Origin: Lepus europaeus
Taxonomy: Eukaryota > Chordata > Mammalia > Lagomorpha > Leporidae
Direction of reading: 5' to 3'
Length of the DNA: 64,000 nucleotides
NCBI RefSeq assembly: GCF_033115175.1
Contig: NC_084845.1
Location: 870,501-934,500, forward strand
Position numbers and translations under genes: made by a program. Shown here one piece after another: positions 1 through 13,309 of this stretch. Positions within the stretch are counted from its first letter, which is position 1. Each line of letters opens with the position of its first letter. Below the pieces are notes generated by a model. The model had not been told where the DNA came from and made no database searches. It was given only the letters and a program-made list of their open reading frames with translations.

Positions 1-2486
1 CTTATGCATTTTAGGTTTTTCTGTCAGTTTTATAATTTGTTTGAAGAACGAATGATCAATTTAATCATGGTGAAATATTTTTTTATACCTAAACTTTGAA
101 ATATATATTGTGAGAGTTAAATTATTGTATTTATATTAATAAGAATATATATTTATATTGGAATTGATTAGCATTTTAAGTTTCTTTAGTAAATGTATTT
201 TTATTCTACAGACTTTAAGCTGAAATGTATAAATTAATAAGAAAGAAAGCTGTATTATACTTCATTTATTTGTATTAGTAATTACATTGATAGCATTATT
301 ATACAATTTAGGAGTGCTATTGGTTTATATTTTGGCATCAAGATGAGTATTTTTCCTAAAAGACTTTTGAGTAGAGAAGATAATTTAGGGGAGGGGCAAG
401 GGTGTATTTTTTTTGGCTAGTATACTGCATAGAGCTGTTACACAGCTGTTTCTTAAATGTTGCTTTGCAATCTCTGCATTATTTTACTTTGTTTTTTTAA
501 TTTTTTTTCCAGGAGTTTCAAGTTCTACTTTATACTCTGAAAGGACTTTTAATTCTTATAGGTAGGTGATAAATACAGAGATGTATATTATAAGCTAATG
601 TACAAGATCCAGTATCTTAGCGAATTCAAATCTTAGAATAGCAAGGAATTATGACTTGTGCTTTTAAAATGTGATAATATGTAAATATTATTGTGATATG
701 TGATTATCTGCAGAAATAATGAGTAACAATGGGAAATGTAATATCCCAAATTCTTATAAATGAGCTTACATCAGATATCCGTTGCTCTCCCATCCTATAG
801 TACACTAATTAGAACAAATGTACATGTAGTATTAACCTTTATTATAATTTGTTTTTGTTTTTCCCATATATCTGTTACAGTACTAAAGACTTCTTTTGGA
901 GTACCTAAGAATGGTTAAAATGTAAATGTGATTGAATTAAGTGCTGTTTGTTAATGCCCTTTTAGGGCTCTTCAGCACAGAGGGCAGTTGCAGCTCAAAT
1001 AGTAATTATTTGAAAGGATTCAGTAGTAAAGAAATATTTATTTTATTTATTTTTGTCACCATTCACTTCATAACTTGAATTTTTCTTTAGTAAATGTTTA
1101 TGAATTTTGGGCCTTTATAACAAGAAAACCCAGGAACAACAAAGCATCAAGTATTTTCAGTATTATTTGAGAAGTTATATACTGAACCAAGTTGTATAAG
1201 ATCTTGACTGTTTCTTTTAGGAAAAGAAAGTGTGGATTCAATATTAGTACATTTTAGCATTGTACAGGACCAGATACATTTTTGAAGAAATACTTTGAGT
1301 TCATTGTCCTTAGGGCGCATTAGTTCTGCTTCTTGTCTAACAGCTCTATAAAATATATGTGAGAATCATTGTGTACCTTGAAGCTCATTTGTATATTAAA
1401 CTCTATCATTTTTCTATAGTAAATACAGAGAATTTGCACTTGGGTAGTTTGTGTTCTTGTTTGTATCCATATTCCATGCCCCTTCCTGAGACTGGGTCAT
1501 TTGTTTCCTCAGATCCCAGGCTGGCTTTCATGTGGAGAATAGTGCCTTGTATATAGGAAGCACTTCAGAATGTGGCAAATGAGAACATTTTTACAATTAG
1601 TTTATGAATTCCAGAAATGAGATGATAATTGAAACACTTGACATCTTTATTTTCTACCACTCAGAGTCAGTGTAAATAGTCGTTCAAGTGTCACAGACAC
1701 TACAAAAGTGTGGCACACAAGGCACTACGTGTGCCTGTGGAATTCTGAAAGGGCAACATCTCAGTGGTGATGCGCCTACACTGTTGTGGTATTTTCATTG
1801 TGCTCATCCTCCTTTATAAATGCTGTAGTTATCCAAATCCCACTTTTAGTCCTAAAGGGTAACATAAAGCTGGAATTTGACATGTTAAATAATAGATAGA
1901 TCCCCCGATCAGAACCTGTCACAGCTGACCGCAGCAAGCAAAAACATGAATGTAAAAGATAGTTAAATAAGTATTCATGATTTAGCATGTAAATGAGAAA
2001 TGAGAATATGATAATATGTGAACTATATTATGGCAGTACTATTGATAACGGTAAATATCATAAAAATCACCTAGTCAAAATGGAGGGAAAGCATGAATTT
2101 CAGGGGCAGAAAAATGTCCTCCTATGTGTATAAATTTTACTGGTGAATTCTATCTTACAGTTTCATTTGTAGTTTCATTATAATAAATTACAGACATAAT
2201 ATAAAGAGAAATGTTGTATTGTGAAGATACAACATTATCTTTTAGTTTATTTTGTCCTTTAATATTTGAAGATTAAAATATCTTAGTATTACTGAATTAC
2301 AATTATTTTGAAAAATTCCTAAGGTAACTTCGCACAATAAATACTATTGTTAGTCACTAAAATAAATAAATAAAATTTTAAGAAGAAAATTGTGTTTTGC
2401 TAATGCTGGTGGCTGGTATGGGGAAAAGTTACCTGTAGTCTTGATAAATTTAGTAGATGAACCCAGCAGAAATGCTTGTAGAATGG
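1..2486. repeat. AT-rich gene-free flank, duplicated at 55714
   Basis: I see no gene in this stretch. The open frames are short, unsupported and in AT-rich DNA. Bases 1-1363 recur almost unchanged at 55714-62188, where the second copy is split by a LINE at the point matching base 665 and stopped by another at the point matching about 1363. Bases 1364-2486 have no partner inside the window. At 2487 the sequence passes into the first V1R unit, at the same point where unit 3 begins (22511). Confidence 0.8.
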
Positions 2487-4081
2487 GATGTATGGAGTGA
2501 GCAACCAATAATGTGCTAAGCATGGTGATGGGATTTTGGTCTCAGTTGAAGGATGCAGCTGTAATCAACCAAGTGAGGGCAGGATACAGTCAGAGAAGAG
2601 CTGGTAAAAAGGTTGGGAATGAGGTTTGACTAGGTGGAGTCTGTGACATTGTTAGACATCCACGACTAGGTTATATGTAGATCATAGATGAATGTGGAGC
2701 TGTGGACGGAGATCTGGAAAGGGGGAAACTTTGGAAATGTTTGGTTTCTTCTATTTATTGATGATACTGGATAAGATCCCCAATAGGCTGTGCATAAATC
2801 TAGGATTAAGGATTGAGGTGTGCAGTCTTTTCTTATTTAGCAATAGGAGAAGTGGAGGAACTAGCCAATCTAATATAAAAATATAGAACTCTATCACCTG
2901 TATACAGCTACTGAGAAATTTAAGTAAAATATAAGATATGATTCTTGGCTTAGAGGTTTGTTCATGTCATAGATTTTCAGGTAAAAATCTCAGATTAGAA
3001 TTTGTCCAGAACTGCATAGGAACTGAAAAACTGGAAAGAGTAAAATGTTCCCTTGTGAAAAGTGAGAAGAGAAAGCACAGAAGCATGAAACATACAGGAT
3101 AAACAGGCTAGCATAGTTAAGCATGAAGAGAAGCATTTACAGTGCCATTTGTAGAAGAGACTGAAAGATGTTGAGAAGCTGTAATTATTGGTTATCTGTT
3201 CAGAGATTTGATAAACCAAGAGTCAGAACACTCAGAAGGCTGTCTGGGTAGAGGGAAAGCACTAGTGGCCGTCTTCCTCAAAAGAGAGTGATTTTCAGTT
3301 TCAGTGGAATACAGCAAAGTTTCCCTCACTACTCTTTCTTTCTGATCCTTGGGAGACAGCCAGTAATCACTGGTAATTGTTTTAGGCAATTGGTAGAAGA
3401 GACAAAAGTTTCTTAGAGCTGCCCTCAACTCCCCAAGCAGTCACTCTCATTATTGAAACTGGTGGCAGCCTAATCATTCTCTAGAGGGAAGCAAGGTGAG
3501 AGAATTTTAAATGACCTCTTCTGGGTTTTGCTGCCTCCCCCTGCTGCACTCCCATCCTCTGAGTGTCATCACTGCTCCAACCTCCTTGTAAAATGCAACA
3601 CTTTAGGAGACCTCATCTCCATCCTGGAGAGAGAGGCTCCGAAGAAAATGGCTCTGTATCGGGGCTGTAAGGGGAATCCCTGGAAACATTCCGACCCTTG
3701 ACAGAGGTGGCACTGGTGCTGGAGCGTAGACATGAGAGTCCACTCAAAGAGGAGGGATGCTTGCTAAGGTCTGATCCAAACTCCTCAAGAGGAGCTGATG
3801 GTAAGATACCCCATGTCCATCCCTGAATCCTCCTGGTCCAGTAGTGTGACCATCCATGACATAAGTTTGATATGGAACATGGCAATTAGTCGATCTGATG
3901 TTTTTGAGAGGTAATTCTATCGTTACAATTTCAGAGTTTATTGCAGGAATTTCAGTTGTCATAACCCTGTTATCTCCATGTGTGTGATACAGAATCATAT
4001 AAAAGTTTCTAATTTCTCACCTCTTGGGCAGCCACGAGGTGGTTAACAGGGACAGTGAGTGTTTCAAGACAGCTCTGATCC

Positions 4082-4588
4082 TTAGAAGTAATTGTATGAA
4101 GAAATGAAAGCAGTTTTAAAGAGAAAAATGATTTCATAAATACAGAGATCAGATGCAAAATCATCCAATGACTTTAACAGGTACATGATTGTAACATGAC
4201 TTGCAATAGTTTCTTCTGGTTCCAAGAACTTGCTGTAATCCACTGTCAAATATATTTTTTCACAGGTTAGTTCAGTTTTCTCATCCACAGATGTCAGTGT
4301 CTTCCAGTATTCCTTAATCGGTTGATGCAGTGAAGGATTGAGTGTGCCTTTCTGTGGAAGAAGAACTCGCTTAATTTCTATAGCAGCTAAAAGGGAGAGA
4401 TGTATACTGGTATATGTTAATGAATAGGTTGGGAGAAAATCTTTTGGTTGGAAGCCAAATCCTGCCATTTTACAAAAAGTGGGGGAGGAACTCCAAGTTG
4501 ACAGAGCTTGTGTTTGTTCAGCTAACTGGTGAGAAACAGGAACTCTGACACATTTCACTGAAATATGACTTATACATGTATGATTCAA
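4082..4588 (-). other. Unrecognised minus-strand open frame, decayed in sister units
   Basis: This frame has 168 codons and is the longest open frame in the unit flank. I do not recognise the product. The same stretch exists in unit 3 (about 24130-24645), where only a 71-codon piece stays open, and in units 2, 4 and 5 (about 10490-10700, 30290-30400, 46930-47060), where only short pieces remain. The C-terminal part (FLFKTAF-like residues) is the part still readable across units. The decay pattern fits a relic, perhaps an old retrocopy in the ancestral monomer, or a chance frame. Function is not supported. Confidence 0.2.
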
Positions 4589-4920
4589 TAGTTTGAGTTC
4601 ATCAAATTACTCCATGCATGGGTGACTGTAAATCGTGCTTGGTTTGGCATGGACACAAGTTATGGTGATGTCGAAAGCTCTGACCTTACGCATATGAATA
4701 AGAATAAAATACAATTTTTTAGCCTTTCCTTTGGAAGTCCCTGGAGTGCTGCAATGTCACTCTTCCCCAAATCACTATTAGAACAGCTATCATCTGACAA
4801 GAAGCCTCATTGGGGGGTGTTGATCAAATTGGACACTGTCTACTTCCCTATCTTGGTTAAATAATGAGAATTCTCCTATTTCTTTAAGATTGCAATATGA
4901 ACTGACATTAGGAGATTTTA

Positions 4921-5258
4921 AAAAATTTTTATTTATTTTGACAGGCAGAGTTAGACAGTGAGGGAAAGAGACAGAGAGAAAGGTCTTCCTTGTTCCGTTG
5001 GTTCACTCCTCAAGTGGCCACTGTAGCCGGTGTGCTGTGGCGACCCGAAGCCAGGAGACAGGTGATTCCTCCTGGTCTCCCATGCGGGTGCAGGGCCCAA
5101 GCACCTAGGCCATCCTCCAGTGCCTTCCCTGGCCACAGCAGAGAGCTGGACGGGAAGAGGAACAACCAGGACAGAATCCAGCGCCCCGACTGGGACCAGA
5201 ACCCAGGGTGCCAGTGCCGCAGGAGGAGGATTAGCCTAGTGAGCTGTGCGCCAGCCAT
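4921..5258 (-). mobile_element. C-SINE, full length, young
   Basis: Minus-strand lagomorph C-SINE: T-rich tail, then GACAGGCAGAGTTAGACAG, the TCTCCCATGCGGG body and the tRNA-like head at the right end. It is flanked by a direct repeat ATTAGGAGATTTTA (about 4907-4920 and 5259-5272). Unit 3 has the empty site near 24966, so the insertion came after the unit 1/unit 3 duplication. Confidence 0.93.
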
Positions 5259-6397
5259 ATTAGGAGATTTTAATATGCTTTACATGAACAGAACTTTTTA
5301 TAATGTAGTAAAGGGTAAAGCACAGACTTTCTGTTTACATTTATTTTTAAAGTGTTCTTTAAATAGTTTTAATATAACTTGCTAGTTCATATATATTAGC
5401 CTATTTATGCTTTTAATAGTTTAATTTTAGTAACTCAGAAATATTGTGAAAGGGGATTAGAAAGCAAGGATGTTTTAATTGCATTGTGTAACACTGGAAC
5501 TCATCCACAATGGCCCTATCACAGGAAGCTATGGCATTGTCTATTTAGAGATTTTATTAATATTTCAAAATTATGTTGTCACTATACTGGAACAGCACTA
5601 GTTTGGAACATTCATTGTTCTGGTATTTTGGTTCTCTGTATCATTCTTCAGGTTTTTCAGGGTTCAGGATATTGTAATGTGTTTTAAATATACTTTCATG
5701 CTAACTCATCTTGAGCTATTTGGACACAACTGATTATTTTATTCCAGCGTCAATTCTATACAAAGAAAATCACTTAATATTTTTTCTTTATACTCTTTTA
5801 TACTTTAATTTTCATGAACTTTCATTCTGGATAGATTCTAATGTTTCAAATATTTGCTGTAGTAGTGGTGATTGTGCATTTGTGCTGAAATGAAACAAGA
5901 ACAAAACAAATCTTTGCCTTCACCAATCTAATATAGAACTGAACTTAGATTACATGATTCAATGTTGTCATAATGAATTATTCTACCACTATCCTCTGAC
6001 AAGTGAAGTCACACATACTGTAATTTGAATTTCTACTTTTTTATAGAAATACAACTCTGCTTTATGGAATAACTGGATAATCAACAACAATGGATTTGAT
6101 GAAGCTCTATGTAGAAGAATAGTGTTACACAAACGGGCAAGAAAATGATACAGTAAACAGCAACAAGGTAAATATGAATAAAACTATTAGAAAAAACCAC
6201 ACACACACATACACACATGACAATATATACACAACATTCATCTTCAGAAAATGCAACGAATATATATTTGTATACAGATTTTCTCAGTGGGAAAAATAGT
6301 TGTGGATGCAGAACCTAAATTTCCTTGATGAAATCCACTATCGGCATTTCTTTACAGGATTGACCTGCTCTGTGTGAAACTACTGTCCTTGTGACTG

Positions 6398-6953
6398 ATG
6401 CTTCCCAGGGCTCTGACAATGGGAATCATCTTTGCCTCTCACACAGGAGTCAGGCTCCTAGCAAACATGCTGCTCCTTCTTTGGTATGGTCTCATTTCCT
6501 GCACTGGATGGATGACAAAGCACGTGGATTGGATTCTCCATAACCTAATTTTAGACAATTGTTTGGTCTTTCTCTGGAATGGATTTCTCAGACAATGGCC
6601 ACTTCTGGGCTGGAGTATTTTTTGGATGGTTTGGGTGCTAACTAGTTTTGTGTGTTCATAGAGTGACCAGAGGGTGCTCCCCTGAGGCTGCATTCAGACA
6701 CAACATCGTGATCCTAGTGAGCACCTTTTTCTCTTTTTATATACTATCTTCCTTCTTTCCCTTCTATATGTCCCTCTTTGATAAAGTGAGTTGGTGGCTG
6801 ATGAACATCACTGCCCTTATGAGTTCAAGTTTCCCATCATAGTCCCTTTTTGGTGATCAACAAAGACCCCATGTCTCTAGACTATGCTATGCAGCAGTAC
6901 AAAAATCAATGATTTCTATAAATGAGTCAGAGCATAAAAATGTGCAATGCTGA
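6398..6953 (+). pseudogene. V1R pseudogene, unit 1
   Basis: Remnant of a vomeronasal type-1 receptor. The first stretch (MLPRALTMGIIFASHTGV and onward) aligns with TM1-TM2 of the intact genes at 13362, 34156 and 49432. A one-base loss before TM3 (TTGGG-CTG against TTGGGGCTG) breaks the frame, and a second one-base loss near 6633 adds to it. At about 6675 the TM3 motif HRVTRG is joined directly to the IL3/TM6 sequence (CSPE...). The removed segment corresponds to 13641-14036 of the unit 2 gene, 396 bp or 132 codons, so TM3 to IL3 is missing. TM6 and TM7 residues (SFYILSSFFPFY, SWWLMNITALMSSSFPS) follow, then a premature stop. It cannot make a seven-helix receptor. The 3' splice acceptor upstream (TTTCTTTACAG) is retained. 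Confidence 0.93.
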
Positions 6954-7434
6954 ATCCGTCCATGTAAAATCTCGTCCTTCTCTATCTTTAAGTGTTACTG
7001 GCTAAGTAACTTGTGGACAGAAACAGAAGCATAATGGACAGAGCTTGATCATTGACTTACTTTTAATTTAGCAAACAGCCAGGCATGAAACAAGGGAGGA
7101 TTCCTCACTCTACTTTGCAGAGCAGAATTGGGTATTTTTTTTGAACTGGGTATTTTCATCTTAGTCGTTGTCCTCACATGTCCTTTCTGCCTTATGAGTC
7201 CAGTTAAATCTCTCATCTATAATTTTCTATTCCTGGAATCTTTATTAAGACATTGTGATAACAAAGTCTACTCTCGGGTTTACTTAATTGAAGAAATACA
7301 TGAAATGAACTCGTGAAGATAGGTCTCCTCCCTTCACTCTGATCCTTCTTGGGGCTAAAAAAAGACTTTGGGAATTCATTTCTGACACGGTTTCCTCTTC
7401 AAGTTCATTGGAAGAATCTTTCGGCATTTGGGAC

Positions 7435-7860
7435 CCAACAAGTTGCTACTGATGATGGCAAAAGCATGTGTTGTAAGTGCGGTGCCCTTAGATAAATTCC
7501 AAACACCATTTAACAAATTGAGCTAGAATAGGAATTGGAGAAATCTTTGGTGGGAAGAATGCTGCTTTATGCCTCAAAGGACAATTCTGCTTCAGCCAGC
7601 TGGAAAAACCCAGAGGGAAGATAAGCAAACCGTCTCAGGGTGTCTCTCTGTGCCATCCTTGCAGACAGGGTCTTTCTAAATGAGGCTGTGCACAGCAGAT
7701 TCCACTGTGACTGAAGAGCATACAGCTCAGAAAGGTTCTTTTGGACAAAGCAGAGCAGAACAGGTTGCCACAGAGGCTGAAAATTTTTCTCTGTTTATAA
7801 GAGCTCATGGGCAAAAGATGTTCATTTTGAATTCCTGGAGTCTCAGTGGTAATCAGAAAT
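7435..7860 (+). pseudogene. RPS7: RPS7 processed-pseudogene relic, unit 1
   Basis: Decayed copy of ribosomal protein S7 mRNA, a small-subunit protein. I recognise the order of blocks: CTTTCCAGAAAATCC-like, GTGGGAAGAATG (SGKH region), CAGCTGGAAAAACCCAGAG, GGTCTTTCTAA, GGACAAAGCAGAGCAGAAC (the DKAQQN region), AAATTTTTCTCTGT, and the terminal GATGTTCATTTTGAATTCC (the DVNFEFP region). Stops and indels break every frame. The same relic lies at the same place downstream of each V1R, so it was part of the ancestral unit. The unit 4 copy is the least eroded and supports the identification best. Confidence 0.75.
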
Positions 7861-8230
7861 AAGTAAATATAGTATCATTCACAGTTTTCAAAGATGTACA
7901 AAATATTAATATTGCTTAAAGCTATTATTAGGAACTAGTTTATGTATCCAGAGATGGATGAGGCAAGCATAATGAAAGGAAGGCATGTTGTAACACATGA
8001 AAAATACGAGATGAGAATGACAGATGAGATAAGGGCATTAAGGTGTAGGGAGTGAGAGAAGGAACCCAAGCACAGGGCCAGGTTGTGTTTCTAGCCAACC
8101 TGAGGGTTTTGTCTCCCATTTGCTCAATTGCTCAGTTGCAGCCCTGAAGGATGATGAAAATGAGGGCCACAATGGAAGAGAACTGCCAGCATGTTAGTCA
8201 TGAGTCAGGACAAAGTCAACAAACTGTTAC

Positions 8231-8560
8231 TGGGATCAGCATTGTGGTGCAGCTGGTAAGACCTTGCCTGGGACTCTGGCATCCCATAGGGAGGCACCGG
8301 TTTGAGCCTTGGCTCCTCTGCTTCCAATCCAGCTTCCTGTCAAAGTGCCTAAGAAAGCACAAGATGGCCCAAGAACTTGGACTCCTGACACCACGAGGGA
8401 GACATGGATGGGGTTCCAGGACCTGGATCATGCTGTCCTGCCACAGCCATTGCTGCCATGTGCAAAGTAAACCAGCAGAAGGAAGTTCCCTTTGTGTCTG
8501 AGTCTCTCCCTCTCTCTGTTATTCTGCCTTTCAAATAAATAAATGATTTTAAAAAAAACC
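8231..8560 (+). mobile_element. Old C-SINE shared by the units (unit 1)
   Basis: Diverged plus-strand C-SINE with a tRNA-like head (GGCATTGTGGTGCAGCTGG-like), the ACAAGATGGCCCAAG core and a CTCTCTCTGTTATTCTGCC tail ending in A-rich DNA. The same insertion is present in units 2 (16201), 3 (27981) and 5 (52212), so it predates the array. Confidence 0.85.
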
Positions 8561-11426
8561 ACAGAAACCTTCATTCACTGTTTCAATAAACATATGTTAA
8601 GTACAGTGGGCCTGTCTTATCAAGGAATTAGGAACCCTCCCAAATCCAAGGTCCTATGTGGAAACCAACAGCAGATTTGTTTTTGTTTTGTTTTATAAAA
8701 ACCCTTTCAAATGTTAGCCCTGTTAACTGTTTTCTGTACCCTCCCCTTAATCGGACCCCGAATTACATCAGCTCCTACACAAACTGCTATATTTCGGTAA
8801 GAGACTGAGCATCTTTTGTTATGGCTATTGTCTTTAGTGATATCTTTTCTGATATTTGCACAATAATATCTTGTAGCATTGATTTTAATGTTTTACAATT
8901 TAAGTAATAAGATGCATAGGAATAAAGTAACAAGATATGTAGAAAGAATCAAATTTCTATGCTTGTAGAGACTAAATGTTTGGTATTGTTCTCTGAAGGA
9001 CTGTGGGCTTCAAACTGAACAGGATTTGATTTTTTATAACATATCTGGCTATCTAATGATTTCTTTATCCTGCTTACAGTTTGTTTGAGCAATGGATTTT
9101 GTTGAAGTAGCATGTTTCTTTCCTGTGCTCAGCACATTTGTCATCTGTTCATATATTTCCACTCCAAGTTCTTTCCTTTTTCACTTCTGTGATTTTTGTG
9201 TGTTTTATTTGATGGCTAAATTATTGTCTGCATTCCTTCTCTCCCTTCTCTTTCTTTTAACAAGAGGTCACCCGTCCCAGGGACTTCTCTCTTTAGTCCT
9301 AAAAGAGTATTTTAGTTTGGTGGGAAAAAAGTTTCTGGTCCTGAAATGCAATGGTAACTTCAACACTAAAAATATTCATCCTAGACTCTTCTGCTGCCTT
9401 GAAGCTCTTTTTAGTCTTGCAGTTGGTTCTACACTTTCCCAGTCTTCCTTCCTCCTTAACTACCAAAGGTTTATTTTCTGGTTCTTTTGTAAGATCCTAC
9501 TTCTTTGTACACATCAAGAATAAGGACATTTCTCTGGAATCTGAGGAGTAATCGGTTAAACTTTTAAAGAAACCTCATCATGGAAGTACACAGTCAGTGA
9601 GAGCCATCGCTTTCTTTGCCCAGATCTTCTGGCTCAAATCTCACTATTTCCTGATCTCATCCCCAAAAGAGAGAGAGTGTCAGTTTCAAAGGAACACAGC
9701 AATGCTTTCCTCAAACTGTCTCTTCTGGATGCTTGGGAGACACCTAGCAAGCACTACTAATAGTTTCTGGCAACTGGTAGAAGAAACAGAAGTTGTTCAG
9801 AGTTACTCTCAGCTCCCCAGCAGCCACTCTCATTACTGAAACAGGCGACAGGATAATCAGAGCTCTAAAGGAAGGCAAGCTGAGAGAATTCTAAATGATT
9901 GCTTCTGGGATTGGCTGCCTCCCAACAATACATCCTCTGTCATCACTGGGCCATTGTTCCTGGTAAAAGACAACATTTTATGAGATCACATCTCCATCCT
10001 GGAGACAGACGCTCAGAAGAAAATGATTGTGTCAGCACAGCGAGGTTGGATTGCTGAAAACATTATACTTCTTGTCGAAGGTGACATTGGACTGCTGACA
10101 TGATCTTCTGCACATAGAGAGGTGATGAGAAACTCCAGGTCCACTTCTCAGTCCTCCCCTTTCAGGATGTGATCACCCATGATATTGCTGTGATGTGGAA
10201 TATGGCAATGTGAAGATCTGATGCTTTACTCTGGGAGGTAATTCTGTCATTAGAATTCCAGGATGTTTTGAAGGAATTTCTGAGTCACATCCTTGTTATC
10301 TCAATGTCTGTGATAAGGAATCATTTTCTAATCTCTCATCTCATGGGCAGCCAATAGGTAAGAAAATGGCCACTTTTGGAATTTGAAAACTTGTTACAGT
10401 GATTGTAAACCTCTGACATGATCAAGGAGAAAGTGAGTGTTTCTCTTGAGAGAATCATGGTCCTTAAAAGTATTTATCCCTCTTGAAGAAAGGAAAGCAG
10501 TTTTAAAGAGGAAAAACAATTCCATGAATACACATTTCTGATGCAAAATCTTCAGTGCCCTTATCAGGCATATGATTTTAACATGAACTGTGATACTTTC
10601 TCTGGTTTCCAAGAATGCATTTTAATCTATTCTCAAGTGTATTTATTTGCATTAGAGTTCCATTTTCTCATCCATAGTTGCCCATGGCTTCCAGTATTCT
10701 TTAATTGGTTGATTTGGTGAAGTGCTAAATTTGAGTGTGTGTGTGTCTGTGTGTGTGTTGCTAGGAAAGAACAACGTGTTCAAATTATGTAACAGCTAAA
10801 CCACAGAGATACATACTTGTATACATTAATAAAAAGAATAGATTGGGAGGAAATTTGGGGTTTGGAAGCCAAATCTTGCATTTCAAGAAAATGTAGTTAA
10901 ACTACAAGTTGGCATAATTTACAAGAAACAGAAAGTCTGACATTTTCACTGAAATCTACATATATGATTCAATAGTTTGAGTTCATCAAATTACCTCATG
11001 TGTGGGTGACAGTAGACTTAGCTTGGTTTGGCATAAGCATAGGTTAGTGGTGATGTAGTTATTTGGCCATGCCACTCTGAATAAGCTCTAGAATGTGCTT
11101 TTTTCTTCCAACATTTTCATTGATGAGCTCAGAGCTCCATTCTCTCCCATGTCACTTTTAGAGCAGCCCCTGAATATTCTTGATACCATCTGACAAGAAG
11201 CCTCCCAGGGCATGTTGATCAATCAGACACTGTCCATGTCTCAATCTTGGTTAATTTAATCAGAATTCTTCCTATTTCCTTAAGGCTGCAATAGGAACTT
11301 ACATTAGGGGTTCCTTATTTGTTGTGTGGTGATCTAAGCACAAAATTTCAACACTAAACTTTATGGAAACTTTGATAAAACATAAAAGCACAAGCTTTCT
11401 TGTTCACCTTTTAAAAATCAATTCTT

Positions 11427-11760
11427 AGCCAGCGCCATGGCTCAATAGGCTAATCCTCTGCCTTGCGGCACCAGCATACCAGGTTCTAGTCCTGGTCGGG
11501 GCACCGGATTCTGTCCTGGTTGCCCCTCTTCCAGGCCAGCTCTCTGCTATGGCCCAGGAAGGCAGTGGAGGATGGCCCAAGTTCTTGGGTCCTGCACCTG
11601 CATGGGAGACCAGGAGAAGCACCTGGCTTCTGCCTTCAGATCAGCGTGGTGTGCCAGCCACAGCGTGCCAGCCACAGCAGCCATTGGAGGGTGAACCAAT
11701 GGCAAAGGAAGACCTTTCTCTCTGTCTCTCTCTCACTGTCTACTCTGTCTGTCAAAAAAA
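11427..11760 (+). mobile_element. C-SINE, full length
   Basis: Plus-strand C-SINE with head AGCCAGCGCCATGGCTC, core TTGCCCCTCTTCCAGGCCAG, tail CTCTCTGTCTCTCTCTC and A-run. It is flanked by AAAAATCAATTCTT and AAAAAATCAGTTCTT, a target-site duplication. The orthologous copy is in unit 4 at 32172-32500. Confidence 0.93.
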
Positions 11761-11823
11761 TCAGTTCTTTACTTTTATTACAACTTGCTAGTTCATTTTC
11801 ATTCATTATTATACTGAGCTGAA

Positions 11824-11985
11824 GCCTTACATAGGTACAAGAGCCCAAGCACTTGGGCCATCTTCTGCTGCTTTCTTAGGCAAATTAGCAGGGAGCCAGA
11901 CTGGAAGTGGAACAGCTGGGATTTGAACTCGTGCACATATGGGATTTTGGCATCACAGGCAGCAGCCTAAGACAACCCTGAATAT
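11824..11985 (-). mobile_element. C-SINE fragment, minus
   Basis: This is a piece of a C-SINE in reverse orientation. GCCCAAGCACTTGGGCCATC, AGGGAGCCAGACTGGAAG and the TATGGGAT head region are visible, but the T-rich tail is missing. It is shared with unit 4 (32560-32727). Confidence 0.8.
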
Positions 11986-12063
11986 ATGAAATATATTTTC
12001 ATGCTAGTAGATCCTGAGCTATATGGATACAATAGGTTTTTTATATTTTTTAAATTTACCATT

Positions 12064-12745
12064 ACTCACTCTGACCTCAGAATTATCCCTTAACCCTTCC
12101 TGATGTGGCTGAAAAGCCCACGAGAGCATTTCAGACATGGAAAGCGAAGACACTGTGGTAAAAAATGTTCTACATGAAGGATCTCTGTGAGTGAGACCCC
12201 AGCAGAAACAAGTGGCCATCAAAGAAGGATGTACTTTTCTCTAAAGGAGGAGAGAACTTCCACTTTGCTTATGGCCTTGTCTGAATACTGAGGGAGCTTG
12301 TGCATTTGAAAGGCTTTCATAGCCTAGGAAGCTCATGTCAAGAGCCTCGGGTGGTCACTGATGTCATACATAAGAGTGTTAATTATTAAATTAACAACAG
12401 GGTTCACTGTGTAAGAACTCCCCATGCAGGACCTCTGTCCTCAATGAGTTGTATTTATGAGAGTTAACTATAAAACTAGTTCTCAGTTTTTGTGTGTGTG
12501 CGCATGTGTATGCAAATTGTTGAAATCTTTACTTAGTATAGAGTAAGTCTTCTGTGCTCAAAGTTAATTGAAAATGAATCCTAATGGAGAATGGAAGTGG
12601 GAAGGGGAGAGAGAGGAGGAGTGTGGGTGGGTATGGTGGGTATGTTGGGTATGGTGGGAAGAACAACATATTCCTAAAATTGTACTTATGAATTTGCATT
12701 ATTTTACAAACAAATTAAATAATTAATTAAAAAATAAATTTAGTG
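12064..12745 (+). mobile_element. L1 3'-UTR fragment, 5'-truncated
   Basis: It aligns with the 3' UTR of the larger L1 at 21840-22510: ATCTCTGTGAGTGAGACCCC, AAAGAAGGATGTAC, AACAACAGGGTTCACTGTG, AATTGTTGAAATCTTTACTT, the G-rich block near 12590-12660 and an A-rich end. There is no coding part. The unit 4 copy is at 32806-33480. Confidence 0.85.
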
Positions 12746-13309
12746 TTACTAATTATCTCAATCTTGGATTAATACTCTACATATAAAACGAAGGTACTTG
12801 GATTCTATACAATTGAAATCATTTAATGTTTTTTCTTCATAATATTTTATATTTTAGTTGGCATGAGCTATTCATTCTTTCAATATTTGCTTTCAAATAT
12901 TTGCTGTGATAGTATCATTGTACATTTGAGGCCAATGAAATAAGAGTAAATCTTTGGCTTCACTATTCTACCATGCCACTTAGAATACATAATTAAATGT
13001 TGTGATAATTAATTATTCTATCATTATTCTCCTATAAAATTGGTCACCCATATTGTGACTTGAATTTCTGCATTTTCATACAAACACCAGAATTAAAGCT
13101 TGGTTGGCAAAGGGACACTACTGTAACACAAATAGACAAGAAAACGATTGTCATATAGGAACAAGGTGAATATTGATGAAAAACCTGAAATAGCCATGCA
13201 AGAATATATACTCAGCCTGCATCCAAATGCCTCTCAAGAAGATTAAGTGGAAAAAAAATGGGTAGAGTAGAAATGAACTTAAGCTTCCTTGATGAAATAC
13301 ATTAGCTCC

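Larger units (their letters stand above)
2487..9810. repeat. V1R array unit 1
   Basis: First homologous unit. It contains an upstream flank, a V1R pseudogene (6398-6953), an RPS7 relic (about 7435-7860) and an old C-SINE (8231-8560). It aligns throughout with unit 3 (22511-29591). One clear difference is a young SINE at 4921-5258 that unit 3 lacks. The stretches 2487-4920 and 5273-6340 hold no supported gene. The 168-codon minus-strand frame at 4082-4588 is discussed separately. From about 8560 to 9810 I see only unit flank. Confidence 0.8.

Noticed and set aside
9092..9523. 143-codon plus-strand hydrophobic frame in the unit 1 flank
   Set aside because: The homologous stretch in unit 3 (28850-29300) is frameshifted, with no conserved domain. 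It is AT-rich chance hydrophobicity.
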